A stretch of 64,000 nucleotides of DNA. It comes from Norana najaformis (Eukaryota; Annelida; Clitellata; Crassiclitellata; Hormogastridae). Position numbers and translations under genes: made by a program. This document shows, piece after piece, positions 47,301 through 56,545 of the stretch (its first letter is position 1; every line of letters begins with the position of its first letter). The stretch lies in NCBI GenBank assembly GCA_964023275.1, contig OZ029917.1, forward strand, positions 23,608,488-23,672,487, written 5' to 3'. The notes below the pieces were generated by a model that was not told where the DNA came from, ran no database searches, and saw only the letters and a program-made list of their open reading frames with translations.

Positions 47301-50300
47301 AATGAAAAAACACCAGATATGACAACATTTATGAAACTGAATTTTGGGCTTCGTAAATAACCTTTTACGAAACTCTGCCACAAAAAAGATTATAACCAGG
47401 TCCAGGCTCAGAATATAATGCAAATTATATTAATCTTATGAACAATATTGTTAACAAAATCTGAAAATATTAACAATCTTATAAACAGTCTTATTAACAA
47501 TCTTATGAACAATATTAACGATGAAGAAGACGAAGCTGGGAAAAAGCATGTACAAAGCTGTTGAATTATGTTACTCAAAAGCTTTTTCTAATATGTTGAT
47601 CCAAGATGGACATATTTGTCCTTAGATATTTGTCCCATGATTCTGTCCAGACATCTCCCTCTATAGATATTTATTCCTAGGAATATTCCTCCAGACATTT
47701 TCCTTATGTGATCTTACACATAACTGCCTGCTGTGAATGTTTCTGCTATGAAGAATTACCAATTATTCTATTCAAGTTCAGTCCATTCTCAACTGTTCTG
47801 CTTTAATCATGCCCATCTTGCCAAAATTCTCACTTGTGCCAGGTTATGTGCATTAATTGCTTATTTATTTACTTACTTATCTAGTTGACAACAGAATTGC
47901 ATTCAAGATCCACCTTTTTGGGCAAGCTTTAATGGTCATTGTGGTCCCTATTTCAAGAAGCTTTGTGTTTCTTTACAACGTCAACCAAACACACATGCAT
48001 ATAAAAAAATTTCTCTTTTTTTACTTCAAATTGGATGTACAAATGAGCTTTGTTTTGCAGTGTTTACTCAGATGTCTTCATGAGTTTTATCACTTTGGTC
48101 ATAGTTTGTTTTTGGCATTAGTCCTCCAGCTTCCTGCAGAGGTTTTATGTGGTTTTGGATGATGTTTAGACATTTAATATAACCAGAATATTTGCCCACA
48201 ATGATACTTAGGTCTGTTTAATGTTCATCAGCCCAATGGGTTCTACATGTGTCACCAGCAGATCATCTTTTCTGTATTGTCAACAGCCTAACTAAAATTA
48301 GGTAGCAATAATGATTTTAACAATTACTGTTATGTATGGTATTAGCATTTTTTCAACTCTGTGTATTACTAAAACTAATTGAACTTCTAACATGTCACTT
48401 GAGTGTTGTGATCTCGTATGATGTTTTGGTGTTTCAGGGTATGACTGCTCGCAATGGTTATGTTTGGTTTCTGCCATCCTGGTTCACCAAATTGTGGTGG
48501 GACAGGACCCAGGTGGAAAAGGTTCCATGCTCTACCGAGGAAATGCAAGCTGTCCTCCAGTCCCACTTGCTGTTTGTAGTCTCATTCCTTGGGCCACTGG
48601 AGTCGGAGATTGTCGGAAACACGACTGTCAAGAATTGGAACGACAGCTACAACGATATGATGGAAACCCTGAAAGTAAAGAATAGGATTTTTCAAAATAT
48701 TAGGAATATATCTTAAAAAACACTTCAGAATTTGTGGAAAGATTGGACCTGATGGGACAATGCTCTTACTAGTAGTTAAATTTGAAGCAGGGCAAAGAAG
48801 TGTTTTGAAATGTGGTTATGAAGCTATGAAAATATCTTATGAAGCATTATTTATTTTTACTTATTATTTGTTATTGCTACTGTTGTGTTGTTATTGTTTT
48901 TACTTGTTTGGTTAAAAATATTCAACAGCAATATCAGGATACAATAGAACTTGTATTATCCAAGACTTGACCTAGTCTAATCAAGAAACTTCTGTGGCAC
49001 TGTTATTATAATACACAGGGCATGAATCAATGATGTCTTCTTAGTAACACTATGTTCCACACAATTGCAATTGTTTGGACAGAATCATTCAAGATTCAAG
49101 ACACTACAGAGGCTGGAAAACAAGCTACTCAAATAATAGATTCCAAAATGTTAGATTTTAGTTTGGACCTAAATCACGTTAGAAACTGGCAGAGGATATT
49201 AACAGGTTGTGAATTCCAGAGCCTTGCTGGTATGAGCCCATGTTGATCTCAGTCATATTGTGGTGCAACAAGTATTAGTGCTCAGTAACTGAGTGCAGTT
49301 TTTACTGGGTATAATTCTGAGAGGTGAGCAAAGGGGAAAGACAGGATTTGCTGAACAATATGTAGTATGTTGTTGACATGTTTTAAACTGGACTGTTTGC
49401 AATGGGGAGCGCAGTATTTCCAAATCAACTGTTAATTCAGATCAGAGCATCCCAACAAAGCCAGTTGAATTGTTCCTTGAACAGAGAGTCCAGACTGGAG
49501 TTTCAACTTGAAGCATGTTCCCCTGGAAGAAGAGTCCAGATTAGGGCTTCCCACGAAGCACTATCTCTGAGCGAACATGCTAGCCTATGCCTTGGCTCTC
49601 TACTTAAAAGAGACCATCAGTTTATTGTAATATAATATTGCTTCAGGCATCAACTTAAGGTAGCAAAGTTAAACCAAAGTTAGACATGCTGCAGTTGGAG
49701 ATCAGTCCACTCAGAATCCAGCAGAGCAGCTGATGGGCCAATTTGTTACGAAACATGAAAATACTGTGGATAAACTGAAACTGTAATGCAAAAACTTAAA
49801 ATACTTTGGAAATGCTGTGGAAATTAATGAATTTAATAATTAGACACAGTCACATTTAAGCATTACTGTTCAGAGTGCTAGTAATGCTCGAACAAGTAGG
49901 CGATAAGTTTGTTATCTAGTTGTGCACAACATATGGCTAAATCATAAACAACTAACAGCAGAACAGTTTAAGAAGTTTAAACTATAAATTTTGAAGTTTG
50001 GCTTTAGAAACTAATTATGAAATGATGATGCTAAATTCTTCTGTATGTTTATTTGACCGTAGGGATGGGAACCAAGTGACTTAGCCAGTTATGCTTATGA
50101 TGCGGTCTTGGTCTTTGCTCTTGGCCTGCATCAGCTACTTTCACACGATCCTTCAGCTCTTGAATCTATTCACACGGATGCCACTGTCCAGTAAGTAGTA
50201 CATTTTTATTATTGGCACCATTCTGTAGTCACAAACAGCGTGTGGCTTCCAAGGCAGGCTGATACAGGCTGTTTTTTCATACCTAAAAGTGATTTCTGGA

Positions 50301-51872
50301 AACTAACCTGAAATATGAATTGTCTGGTTTTAAATTACAATCTTTTGTCCCTGAATTACATTGCATTGTGGCCTGTTGTAGTAATTGGACAAAATCATTT
50401 GGCAGCAGATGACAGTGCTTTCACATTAGACAGTTCATGTGTTTGAGTTTTCTAGCCACACTAGGATGTAGATAATTCCTAAACTATTTTTAGCAACTTT
50501 CAGAGACTAATATATTAACCAGATAGTATTCCATTCGATCATCCTCAACTGCAAGAAAACTGTTAATATCTTTCCTTTTATCTATCTTTTCAGCACTGCA
50601 GATTATATGCTGAGGTAGACTAAATATTTTTTTAAAATTTCATACACAAATTGCTTCTTTTCATAATAAGATGCACCCCTAGAAGTTCATGCAAAAAACC
50701 ATGACTTATAGTCTGGAAAATACAATAGAATTTACCGGGTATGGGATTGTGCTAGTGATATTAGATATAATTATAAATTCTTGGACTGATGGTTTAAGTT
50801 GTGAATGGCTTCTGAGTCTGTGTTTTTGTGGTTTCATTCTAGTAAATTCATGCACATCTTAAAAAACCTGAATTTCAATGGTGCCTCTGGTACTGTCAAG
50901 TTCTCTGGTTCCGAGCGAACAGGCACTGTGAACATCATGCAGCACATCGGAAAAAACTACGTCCAGGTCGGTTACTTCCTGCTGGACAAGGTCAACACTA
51001 CTGACCATCTGTATCTTAATAGTTCGTTGCTGCACTGGATGACCCCAGATGGATTGATGCCATCAGATGGACGACCACGTAAGTGGAAGCACTTTCATAT
51101 GACCATTTGCAACTGAACTGTTATATTCTTTTGCTAAGTGCTACTTTGATTTTACTGTCAAAGTATCAAGTTTCCTGCACTGCAGTGAAATGCATTTTAT
51201 AGACTTTTGTTAAGCACCTCTTTGTTTTTTCTATATATTAGTTAAGTATCAAGAGTTTCTTCAATGCAGTGAAATGAATTTGAACTGTTTTGCTAATTGC
51301 TGCATTGTTTATATTGTGCAGCGCCCAAAGTGTGTAGCGTTGAGAGTTTTCGCCGTCTTTTGGACATAGAGTGCGATGCTGCAATTGCTGTGGCCAATAT
51401 CATTGGCATCACAATCTTTGTTGTTGTCATGATTGTCTGTTTGATTGTGGTCAAGAAAAGGTTAGAGACAACAAAGTTGTTCAGAAGCTTTTTACTTTGG
51501 ATATTAATAATAACTGTAAAGAAATATTTTAAGAGAATCTGAATGATGCTGTTTTTGCTCAGTTCATAATGTTAGCATTGAAGAAGTATGATGGGTTCAT
51601 TAATATTTAAAGAGATGAGGGATTTAAACAAGTAAGTCTGTTTGGGAGTGCTTATAACCAGTAGACCTTTCAGGGTTTCCTAGGCCTCTTTTTCCTCTTT
51701 TGATCTACCACTTTCACACCAAGTTTACGGATTGGACAAAGACTGGATGGAGTTTTGAAAAGATGAGTTGTTTGACTATTATAAACCTGACTTCTAATTA
51801 TCAGGTAGTATGACTGTAAAGCTGTTATGTATATTTGTGTGTGTTTGTGTACATGAGAATAATACTAATAAA

Positions 51873-51922
<50 letters not shown>

Positions 51923-54900
51923 TTACACACACACACACACACGCATAATGCCAACATAAAGAATGGCAGCATTTAAAGTTAGATTTCATTGCCTTTATGT
52001 AATTTCTGCTTATGTGTATTTCCATAATCATTTGCTGCAGCTGTGTAACTACCGGCAGCTGCATTTGGTATGCACCACACTCTAGCATACTTAGAGCTAC
52101 TCTTAGGTTCCTGTGTGTTAATTCTTGACACATATAACAACTGTGCATTAAGTGTTGCTTTGAGTTACAGGATTGCACATTATTCGCTTATGTGCTTGAG
52201 AATGTGTGATAAAGAATGTGCAGTGTAATGTAATTTAGCTAAAAAGTTAAGCAGAATTTTTAAGCCTGTCAAATTTTAATGTGAGATTTGAGACTTGAAT
52301 ATTTAGAAAAAGTCGTGCAATCGAATGTAGTCTGGCGAAAGATTACTTAAGCTACCTGGTCTTACTTCGTGTTTAGATATGATGCCAAGGTCAGGCGAAT
52401 CAAAGATAGCATTGGCCTTTCTCAGGACATGTCATGGCTTGGCCTTGACAAATGGGAAATCCCACGAGACCAGGTTGTACTCAATCGAAAGCTTGGTGAG
52501 GGTGCATTTGGTACAGTGTATGGGGGTGAAGCATTGATCAACGAGACTTGGGTGGCAGTCGCTGTCAAGACGCTCAAGATTGGCTCAAATGCGGAAGACA
52601 AGGTACGATTGAACTAAAACACTTCTCCATCATCTCATTATAATTTTCAGTCTACCCTTATGTCTTTAGCCGAAAGCATTATTTATCGCTACTGGTTATG
52701 CCATATGAAGGCATAATTTATCATTGCTGTTATGCTGTGGTCAGTCATATTGACATTGAGGCAGGTGGTTTTCAGTTTGTCTCCAATCAGATACACCTGT
52801 GTGGTGTGGTGCCTTATAACAGCCACTCTTATGATGGTATAAACATGATCATGCATTGCATTTTGGTATGTAGTTGTCTTTCTACTATAAGTTATAAGTG
52901 ATGGTGGTGTCACCTTTTGCCTCTGATTAGACTTCGTTAAAACAGACATGTGCGGCTTGTGTTTTATGTGCCGTCAGTTGATGACTTGTGTCTTAAATAG
53001 TGGAACCCAAAGAAGTTACTATTTATCTTTATACTAAGCGCTGATCACTGACATTTTACTTACTTGTTGTTCTGCACAAGCTTGTGTATGGATTTTGTAT
53101 ATTCATTTTTTGGTTGTTATGCTTGAATGCAGTATCTGTTGTGTGAATGTTTCGTGATTCCCTTTATTATGTCAGTATTCATTGGCTTTGTATATAGCAC
53201 TTTTTTCATTTTAAGTGTTATTGTGCATTATAATCGTTGCATATTTGTTACTTGTGTTATGTTTCTCTCTTTGATCTTGAGCATATTCAGTTTTGTTGAA
53301 TATGTGTAAACATTTGTGCATTACATCTGCTTTTAGTTGGATTTTCTTAGTGAGGCTGAAACAATGAAGCGATTTGATCATGACAACATTGTTAAACTCC
53401 TTGGCGTCTGCACAAGAAGGGAACCAGCATATGCGATTATGGAGTTCATGCTGCATGGTATGCATAATGTTCTTACCCATCTGAAAAGCTCTGCTGAGTC
53501 TCTTACATGCTGTTTATTGGAGAGGATCTGTTTTCTTTTTAAATCGAGAGTTGTATTGAAAGAATTTGTATTTGTCTACAGTTCTTGTAAAACGTACTTA
53601 CAGGTATTTGTATTTAATTGACTTTTAAAGGTTCTTTATAAATGTTTGATTATGTTGCTTACAATGGCTTTAGTGCCAGAAAGTCTTACGCTTATGGTTA
53701 CCTGTTTAGGTACAAATATTTTTAATACTGTTGTCTAGCTTTTCTTGCATTTTACTGTTTTAGTTACTTGAGCATTGTTGATTATTAGTTTAAGTCATGA
53801 GGCTGTAAGCAGTGCAATATTATTTGTTGTTAACCTCAACTGTTAGCTTTTTGCTGTGACCTCTTCATTTGAGGGCATTGTTTCCTGTTCATTTTACCTG
53901 TAGGTGATCTCAAGACATACCTGTTGTCACGTCGTCAGCTAGTTTGTCAGAGCTGCAAAGAGGCAGAGGATGTGAATGCCCAAGCCCTGACTCAGATGGC
54001 CCTTGATGTAGCCCAAGGTCTCAAGTACCTGTCTGAACTCAAATACGTCCACAGGTTAGTTTTTATGGCCACCACTTCTGGTGTGGAAGAGGACGGTAGC
54101 TGGCCGATGGGCCATTTAGGGTGACATATTGAATTTGGCTATGTCCCTCTAATGTTATGTAATGCAGCTGGCATTTGGGTAGCACCAGGTGGCTGATTGC
54201 TAGTATGTCTGCTTTTTGAGTTTGAATCCCAACTGTTCGTGTGAAGTTGTCTACTGCTGAGCCATATTGTTGTTCATCTTTTAACAGTGCCTTCCAATGA
54301 CTCTGTTTGGTGAGAAGACAGCGTTATATATTCTGTGACTGTGCACGTTATGTTCCTTATGTTATCATCCATTTGAGGCGGTGGATGTTGTTCATGTATT
54401 GTTCCTTCATTTTTAAGCAAAGTTTTTCTTGAACTTATAACAATATATTCTCTCCGGTTTTGTTTTTTTAGGGATCTGGCATGTCGTAACTGCTTGGTGC
54501 ATGCAGGAAAGACGGTGAAGATTGGAGATTTTGGCATGACACGACCACTCTATGACTCTGATTACTATAGATTTAACAAAAGAGGCATGGCTACCATTCA
54601 CTCTGTTTTAGATGAGCTTTTGTTGCCATCTTATTTATGGTGTTACTTTTTTTCAAAACTTCCAATGCATAAGGGCTACATTGAAAAAGTCTCCTGAAGA
54701 TTTATTGATGCTTTATCCACTTAGGCTGTTGCTCAGTCCATTTTGAAGTGACCTTCATTAAAGAACATGGAGTTTTACAGGAAGTCAGATGCTAGATACC
54801 CTGTCTTGATTTAGAGAGATTCTCAAAGATAAATTGCAGAGAGGCAGTGATGCACAGTCAATTGTTTCTTTAACCATTAAATACTGGCAGGTAGGTGACA

Positions 54901-56360
54901 CATTTCATTAAACTTGCTATATAAAACTTCATTTACTTCACACAACTTCAGAACACGTGTCTCGTTTCTTTTTTTCACAGGAATGTTTCCAGTTCGCTGG
55001 ATGGCTCCGGAATCGCTGACTGATGGTATCTTCTCCGCAGCGTCTGATGTCTGGAGCTATGGGGTTCTCCTGTATGAGATAATGACCTTCGGTAGTTTTC
55101 CTTACCAGGGTCTTTCCAATCGACAGGTTTTGAACTTTGTCAAAAGCGGAAACCGAATAACTCTTCCAAAGGGTTGTCCATTCAAAGTGTAAGCATGATT
55201 TATGTCAGCTCCAGCAACTTCAGACGAGGCTTATTTCCACTTTCAGTGTTGTTCAACCAGATTATCTTAGTTTCTGCTTGTAATCATTCTACCAGCCATA
55301 ACTGTTCTCGGCAAGTAAAAACTGTTTCAAACAGATCAGAGCATCAAACTGTTCAAAGCAGATTAGAACTGTTTTGCACTAGAGAGTTTGTTTATTTAAG
55401 TTTCAGAAATTTGCTTCCTGTATATAGTAATTTTGCTTAGACTATGAAATTGTTTTGACTGATGGCTGATGTGTATTTTAGCACAGATATTCTTAGTCTA
55501 CCTGTGTGTCTCATCAAGCCAACCACACTAGCAAATGGTGTCTTGTGGTTTATGTGTGTTTGAATTTTCTCATTCCTTTTATAGTTTTGGATTCCTCTAT
55601 GCTTTATTCTGTCATTTTTAGTGTCAGTTGTTCTTGATTGGATGTTCTTTCCAGGCAAGAGTTGATTCACAGTTGCTGGATGCTGAACACACAACAGCGT
55701 ATCACAATTGAAGAAATTGTTGACTTACTCGATCAAAACCCCCTCCTCGTCATTCCTTGTCTTGATGACCCCAGTCGGGCAATCGCCCTCGAAGGCACTG
55801 GCTCTCTCGAAATGAACCTCCTACCACGCTCACGCAACCGGTCGGCTCAAAAGTGGTCGAGCGAGCATCCGCCAATCCGTGGTCTCAGCCTCTCCTCTCC
55901 AGAGAAAGGTAATAGCAGCGAGGATGAGTCGCCTGACAATATCATGTCCGATCCATTCAATCTTCTCACACCTCCACCATCGTCTGAGGGTGCTGTCGTT
56001 GTTGAGCCGAACTCAGCTGCACAGCGATACAGCAGTGGCCACTTGGTGACAGTTTATGGCAGGCGGCCGTTTGACATGTTCATGCGCTCGTCGCGACTCA
56101 GTCGGAGCATATCGACAGACGAACGAGCTAGCATTGAGAGCGAGATGTCAGGCGGCCGGTATGACTCGAATTTACCCGTGCGCGATGCCAAACCCCGAGC
56201 ACCAATCAGCTCGCTTGAAAAAGGTGATGTATGTAATGCCTCTGCGAATCGGAACTCGCTTCCACAAACCCTGCCGCCCTCACTAGAATCGCGAACAGAC
56301 AGTGACTACTGTAGCCAGCAGTCCAAAGAATTTCCAACGATAGGCTGCCTGTTGCCATAG
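37745..56360 (+). CDS. VKR: Venus kinase receptor (VKR), complete 18-exon gene
   Basis: Single-pass receptor tyrosine kinase of the plasma membrane. Coding exons: 37755-37896, 39349-39547, 40012-40134, 41697-41983, 43760-44305, 44851-45012, 45287-45440, 45726-46002, 48438-48674, 50063-50190, 50843-51078, 51322-51460, 52377-52602, 53337-53457, 53904-54054, 54472-54584, 54981-55188, 55655-56360. Every joint keeps phase and the total is 4155 bases: 1384 residues plus stop. Order: signal peptide (about 1-40), OpuAC-like module (about 49-405), class-C Venus flytrap (about 411-825), membrane helix (about 850-874), insulin-receptor-like kinase (about 903-1175), 210-residue Ser-rich tail. Characterised VKRs respond to amino acids or, in a mosquito, to a neuropeptide, and act in reproduction. 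The start is the first ATG after an acceptor (gatttccag, ending about 37745), so a non-coding 5' exon is likely upstream. All introns are GT-AG except one GC-AG. Confidence 0.88.
37755..37896 (+). CDS. VKR: VKR exon 1: signal peptide
   Basis: The exon encodes an N-terminal segment with the hydrophobic core [18 protein letters not shown], ending with small residues that suit signal peptidase cleavage before about residue 41. A second in-frame Met at residue 5 could also start translation. The donor is caag/gtattc, phase 1. Confidence 0.75.
38260..38322. repeat. TG and TGTA microsatellite
   Basis: About 12 TG-type units followed by about 6 tgta units in VKR intron 1. Confidence 0.9.
38500..39064 (-). 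other. Two antisense open frames in VKR intron 1 (unidentified)
   Basis: A minus-strand frame at 39064-38825 ends its informative part at FEFIKLQQ before a possible gtacac donor (38854). A second frame, 38799-38500, gives a 99-residue reading with ordinary amino-acid composition ([19 protein letters not shown]) to a TGA at 38500. No acceptor joins them convincingly and I recognise no domain. They could be a nested gene, a transposon piece or chance. Confidence 0.25.
39349..44223 (+). CDS. VKR: VKR exons 2-5: N-terminal OpuAC/ProX-like ligand-binding module
   Basis: About 355 residues between the signal peptide and the flytrap. The motif order follows substrate-binding proteins of the glycine-betaine (OpuAC) type: [42 protein letters not shown] with DHWKALRL, a Cys/His-rich [36 protein letters not shown], then a helical end with [18 protein letters not shown]. 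These phrases match the LLxExLGY, VNLExW, GWxxP, PxLFxxWxP and AxxWxxxxxxxWxxWxP landmarks I know for that fold. I infer a type-2 periplasmic-binding domain. Whether it binds a ligand cannot be told from sequence. Confidence 0.6.
40255..40420 (+). mobile_element. SINE family A copy, body and 3' part
   Basis: gggagaggactggcctccaacactcgtatatcgaagc matches the 3' part of the family A copies, and catttgcacctgaacaaggcaagtgc matches the body. The tRNA-like head is missing or degraded. It lies in VKR intron 3. Confidence 0.5.
40600..40715 (+). repeat. Dispersed repeat family B with GATTA tail
   Basis: accattgactgatgccttatgcattcactaacagtgctgtggaagtc followed by a gatta/agatt tail. A second copy lies at 58375-58462 (ccattgattgatgccatgtgcttagtaaaagcagcactgtagaagtc plus agatt units). 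Confidence 0.6.
42217..43571. repeat. 19-bp direct repeats flanking the piggyBac remnant
   Basis: tctgttttgcagtatttaa occurs exactly at 42217-42235 and 43553-43571. Both copies end in TTAA, the piggyBac target, but the duplicated stretch is much longer than the four bases that piggyBac makes. Confidence 0.8.
42236..43552 (-). mobile_element. Internally deleted piggyBac-like element in VKR intron 4
   Basis: On the minus strand an acidic N-terminal block ([14 protein letters not shown], about 43360) is followed by a Gln/Gly/Arg-rich block and the short [20 protein letters not shown] core start (about 42700). Almost immediately after comes the C-terminal Cys-rich finger ([18 protein letters not shown], about 42425-42480, one frame away from [20 protein letters not shown]). 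The left boundary ttaacccattcccacctgaa has the form of a piggyBac TTAA plus terminal repeat. The catalytic DDD region is missing, so the copy cannot code for an active transposase. Confidence 0.65.
44239..51078 (+). CDS. VKR: VKR exons 5-11: class-C Venus flytrap (ANF receptor-type) domain
   Basis: It begins [15 protein letters not shown], the typical first strand of GABA-B/VKR flytraps, and continues [81 protein letters not shown] and [17 protein letters not shown], closing with the [10 protein letters not shown] block shared by class-C receptors and guanylyl cyclases. Ser491 in GPACSE sits where class-C receptors hold the amino-acid carboxylate, consistent with an amino-acid-type ligand. 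That role is inference. Eight exons contribute, with intron 8 (46003-48437) carrying a LINE remnant. Confidence 0.8.
46300..47160 (+). pseudogene. CR1/L2-like LINE reverse transcriptase remnant in VKR intron 8
   Basis: Successive frames give [30 protein letters not shown] (the YADD-type catalytic motif, here SADN), [42 protein letters not shown] and [16 protein letters not shown], in RT order from block 3 to the thumb. Frameshifts near 46625 and 46930 and several stops make it a fossil. The second catalytic Asp has become Asn. Confidence 0.75.
47410..47525. repeat. Degenerate attaacaatcttatgaacaa repeat
   Basis: About four diverged copies of a roughly 24-base unit just after the LINE fossil. 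Confidence 0.55.
51322..51460 (+). CDS. VKR: VKR exon 12: juxtamembrane and transmembrane helix
   Basis: A Cys-containing stalk ([17 protein letters not shown]) precedes the hydrophobic span [20 protein letters not shown] (about residues 852-871), followed by basic stop-transfer residues VVKKR. The donor is aaaag/gttaga. Confidence 0.9.
51876..51942. repeat. TA and CA microsatellites in VKR intron 12
   Basis: About 21 TA units followed by a short spacer and about 9 CA units. Confidence 0.9.
52377..55730 (+). CDS. VKR: VKR exons 13-18: tyrosine kinase domain
   Basis: All catalytic landmarks are present: glycine loop GEGAFGTVY (917-925), VAVK with Lys941, helix C Glu960, HRDLACRN with catalytic Asp1044, DFG at 1062-1064, activation-loop YDSDYY (Tyr1070, 1074, 1075, the insulin-receptor YxxxYY pattern) and [10 protein letters not shown]. 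Then come [20 protein letters not shown] and the terminal [11 protein letters not shown] block. The kinase is therefore predicted active and of the insulin-receptor subtype, as in other VKRs. The intron inside the activation loop (54585-54980) begins with GC. Confidence 0.92.
54585..54980 (+). other. GC-AG intron inside the VKR activation loop
   Basis: The exon end aacaaaagag is followed by gcatgg, not gt. The downstream acceptor is cttttttttcacag. The protein phase (AGA G|GA ATG) requires this position, giving FNKRG-MFPVRW across the joint. Confidence 0.75.
55731..56360 (+). CDS. VKR: VKR cytoplasmic tail (end of exon 18)
   Basis: About 209 residues, rich in Ser, Pro and Arg ([43 protein letters not shown]), probably disordered, with several basophilic Ser sites (RSIS, RLSR). 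The TAG stop at 56358-56360 lies inside a gttgccatagcaat motif that recurs downstream. Confidence 0.8.
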   Translation, partial: DQNPLLVIPCLDDPSRAIALEGTGSLEMNLLPRSRNRSAQKWSSEHPPIRGLSLSSPEKGNSSEDESPDNIMSDPFNLLTPPPSSEGAVVVEPNSAAQRYSSGHLVTVYGRRPFDMFMRSSRLSRSISTDERASIESEMSGGRYDSNLPVRDAKPRAPISSLEKGDVCNASANRNSLPQTLPPSLESRTDSDYCSQQSKEFPTIGCLLP

Positions 56361-56545
56361 CAATAGGGTGTCCTTTGTCACAACAATAGCCTGTCGGTTA
56401 CATGACGGTGATGGGCTGTGTGTTGCTGTAGTTTCTGCCATAGTGATAGGCTGCTTGTTGCCGCAGTTGTTGACTGCTTGTCTCTAAAGCAACAAGCCGT
56501 CTGTTGCCATAGCTATGGACTTTCCGCTGCTGTAGCAATTATTGC
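56340..56545. repeat. Degenerate ttgccatagcaat-containing repeats around the VKR stop and 3' UTR start
   Basis: Imperfect copies of ggctg(c/t)ctgttgccatagcaata can be read at about 56342, 56445 and 56496, with weaker ones between. The unit contains the palindromic half-sites gttgcc/rgcaac. Confidence 0.5.

Noticed and set aside
49052..49635. 64- and 77-codon plus-strand ORFs in VKR intron 9
   Set aside because: Repetitive-looking phrases (gagagtccagactggag, agagtccagattaggg) and no domain or splice phase with neighbouring exons.
56056..56286. 76-codon Arg/Cys-rich plus-strand ORF
   Set aside because: Out-of-frame shadow of VKR exon 18.
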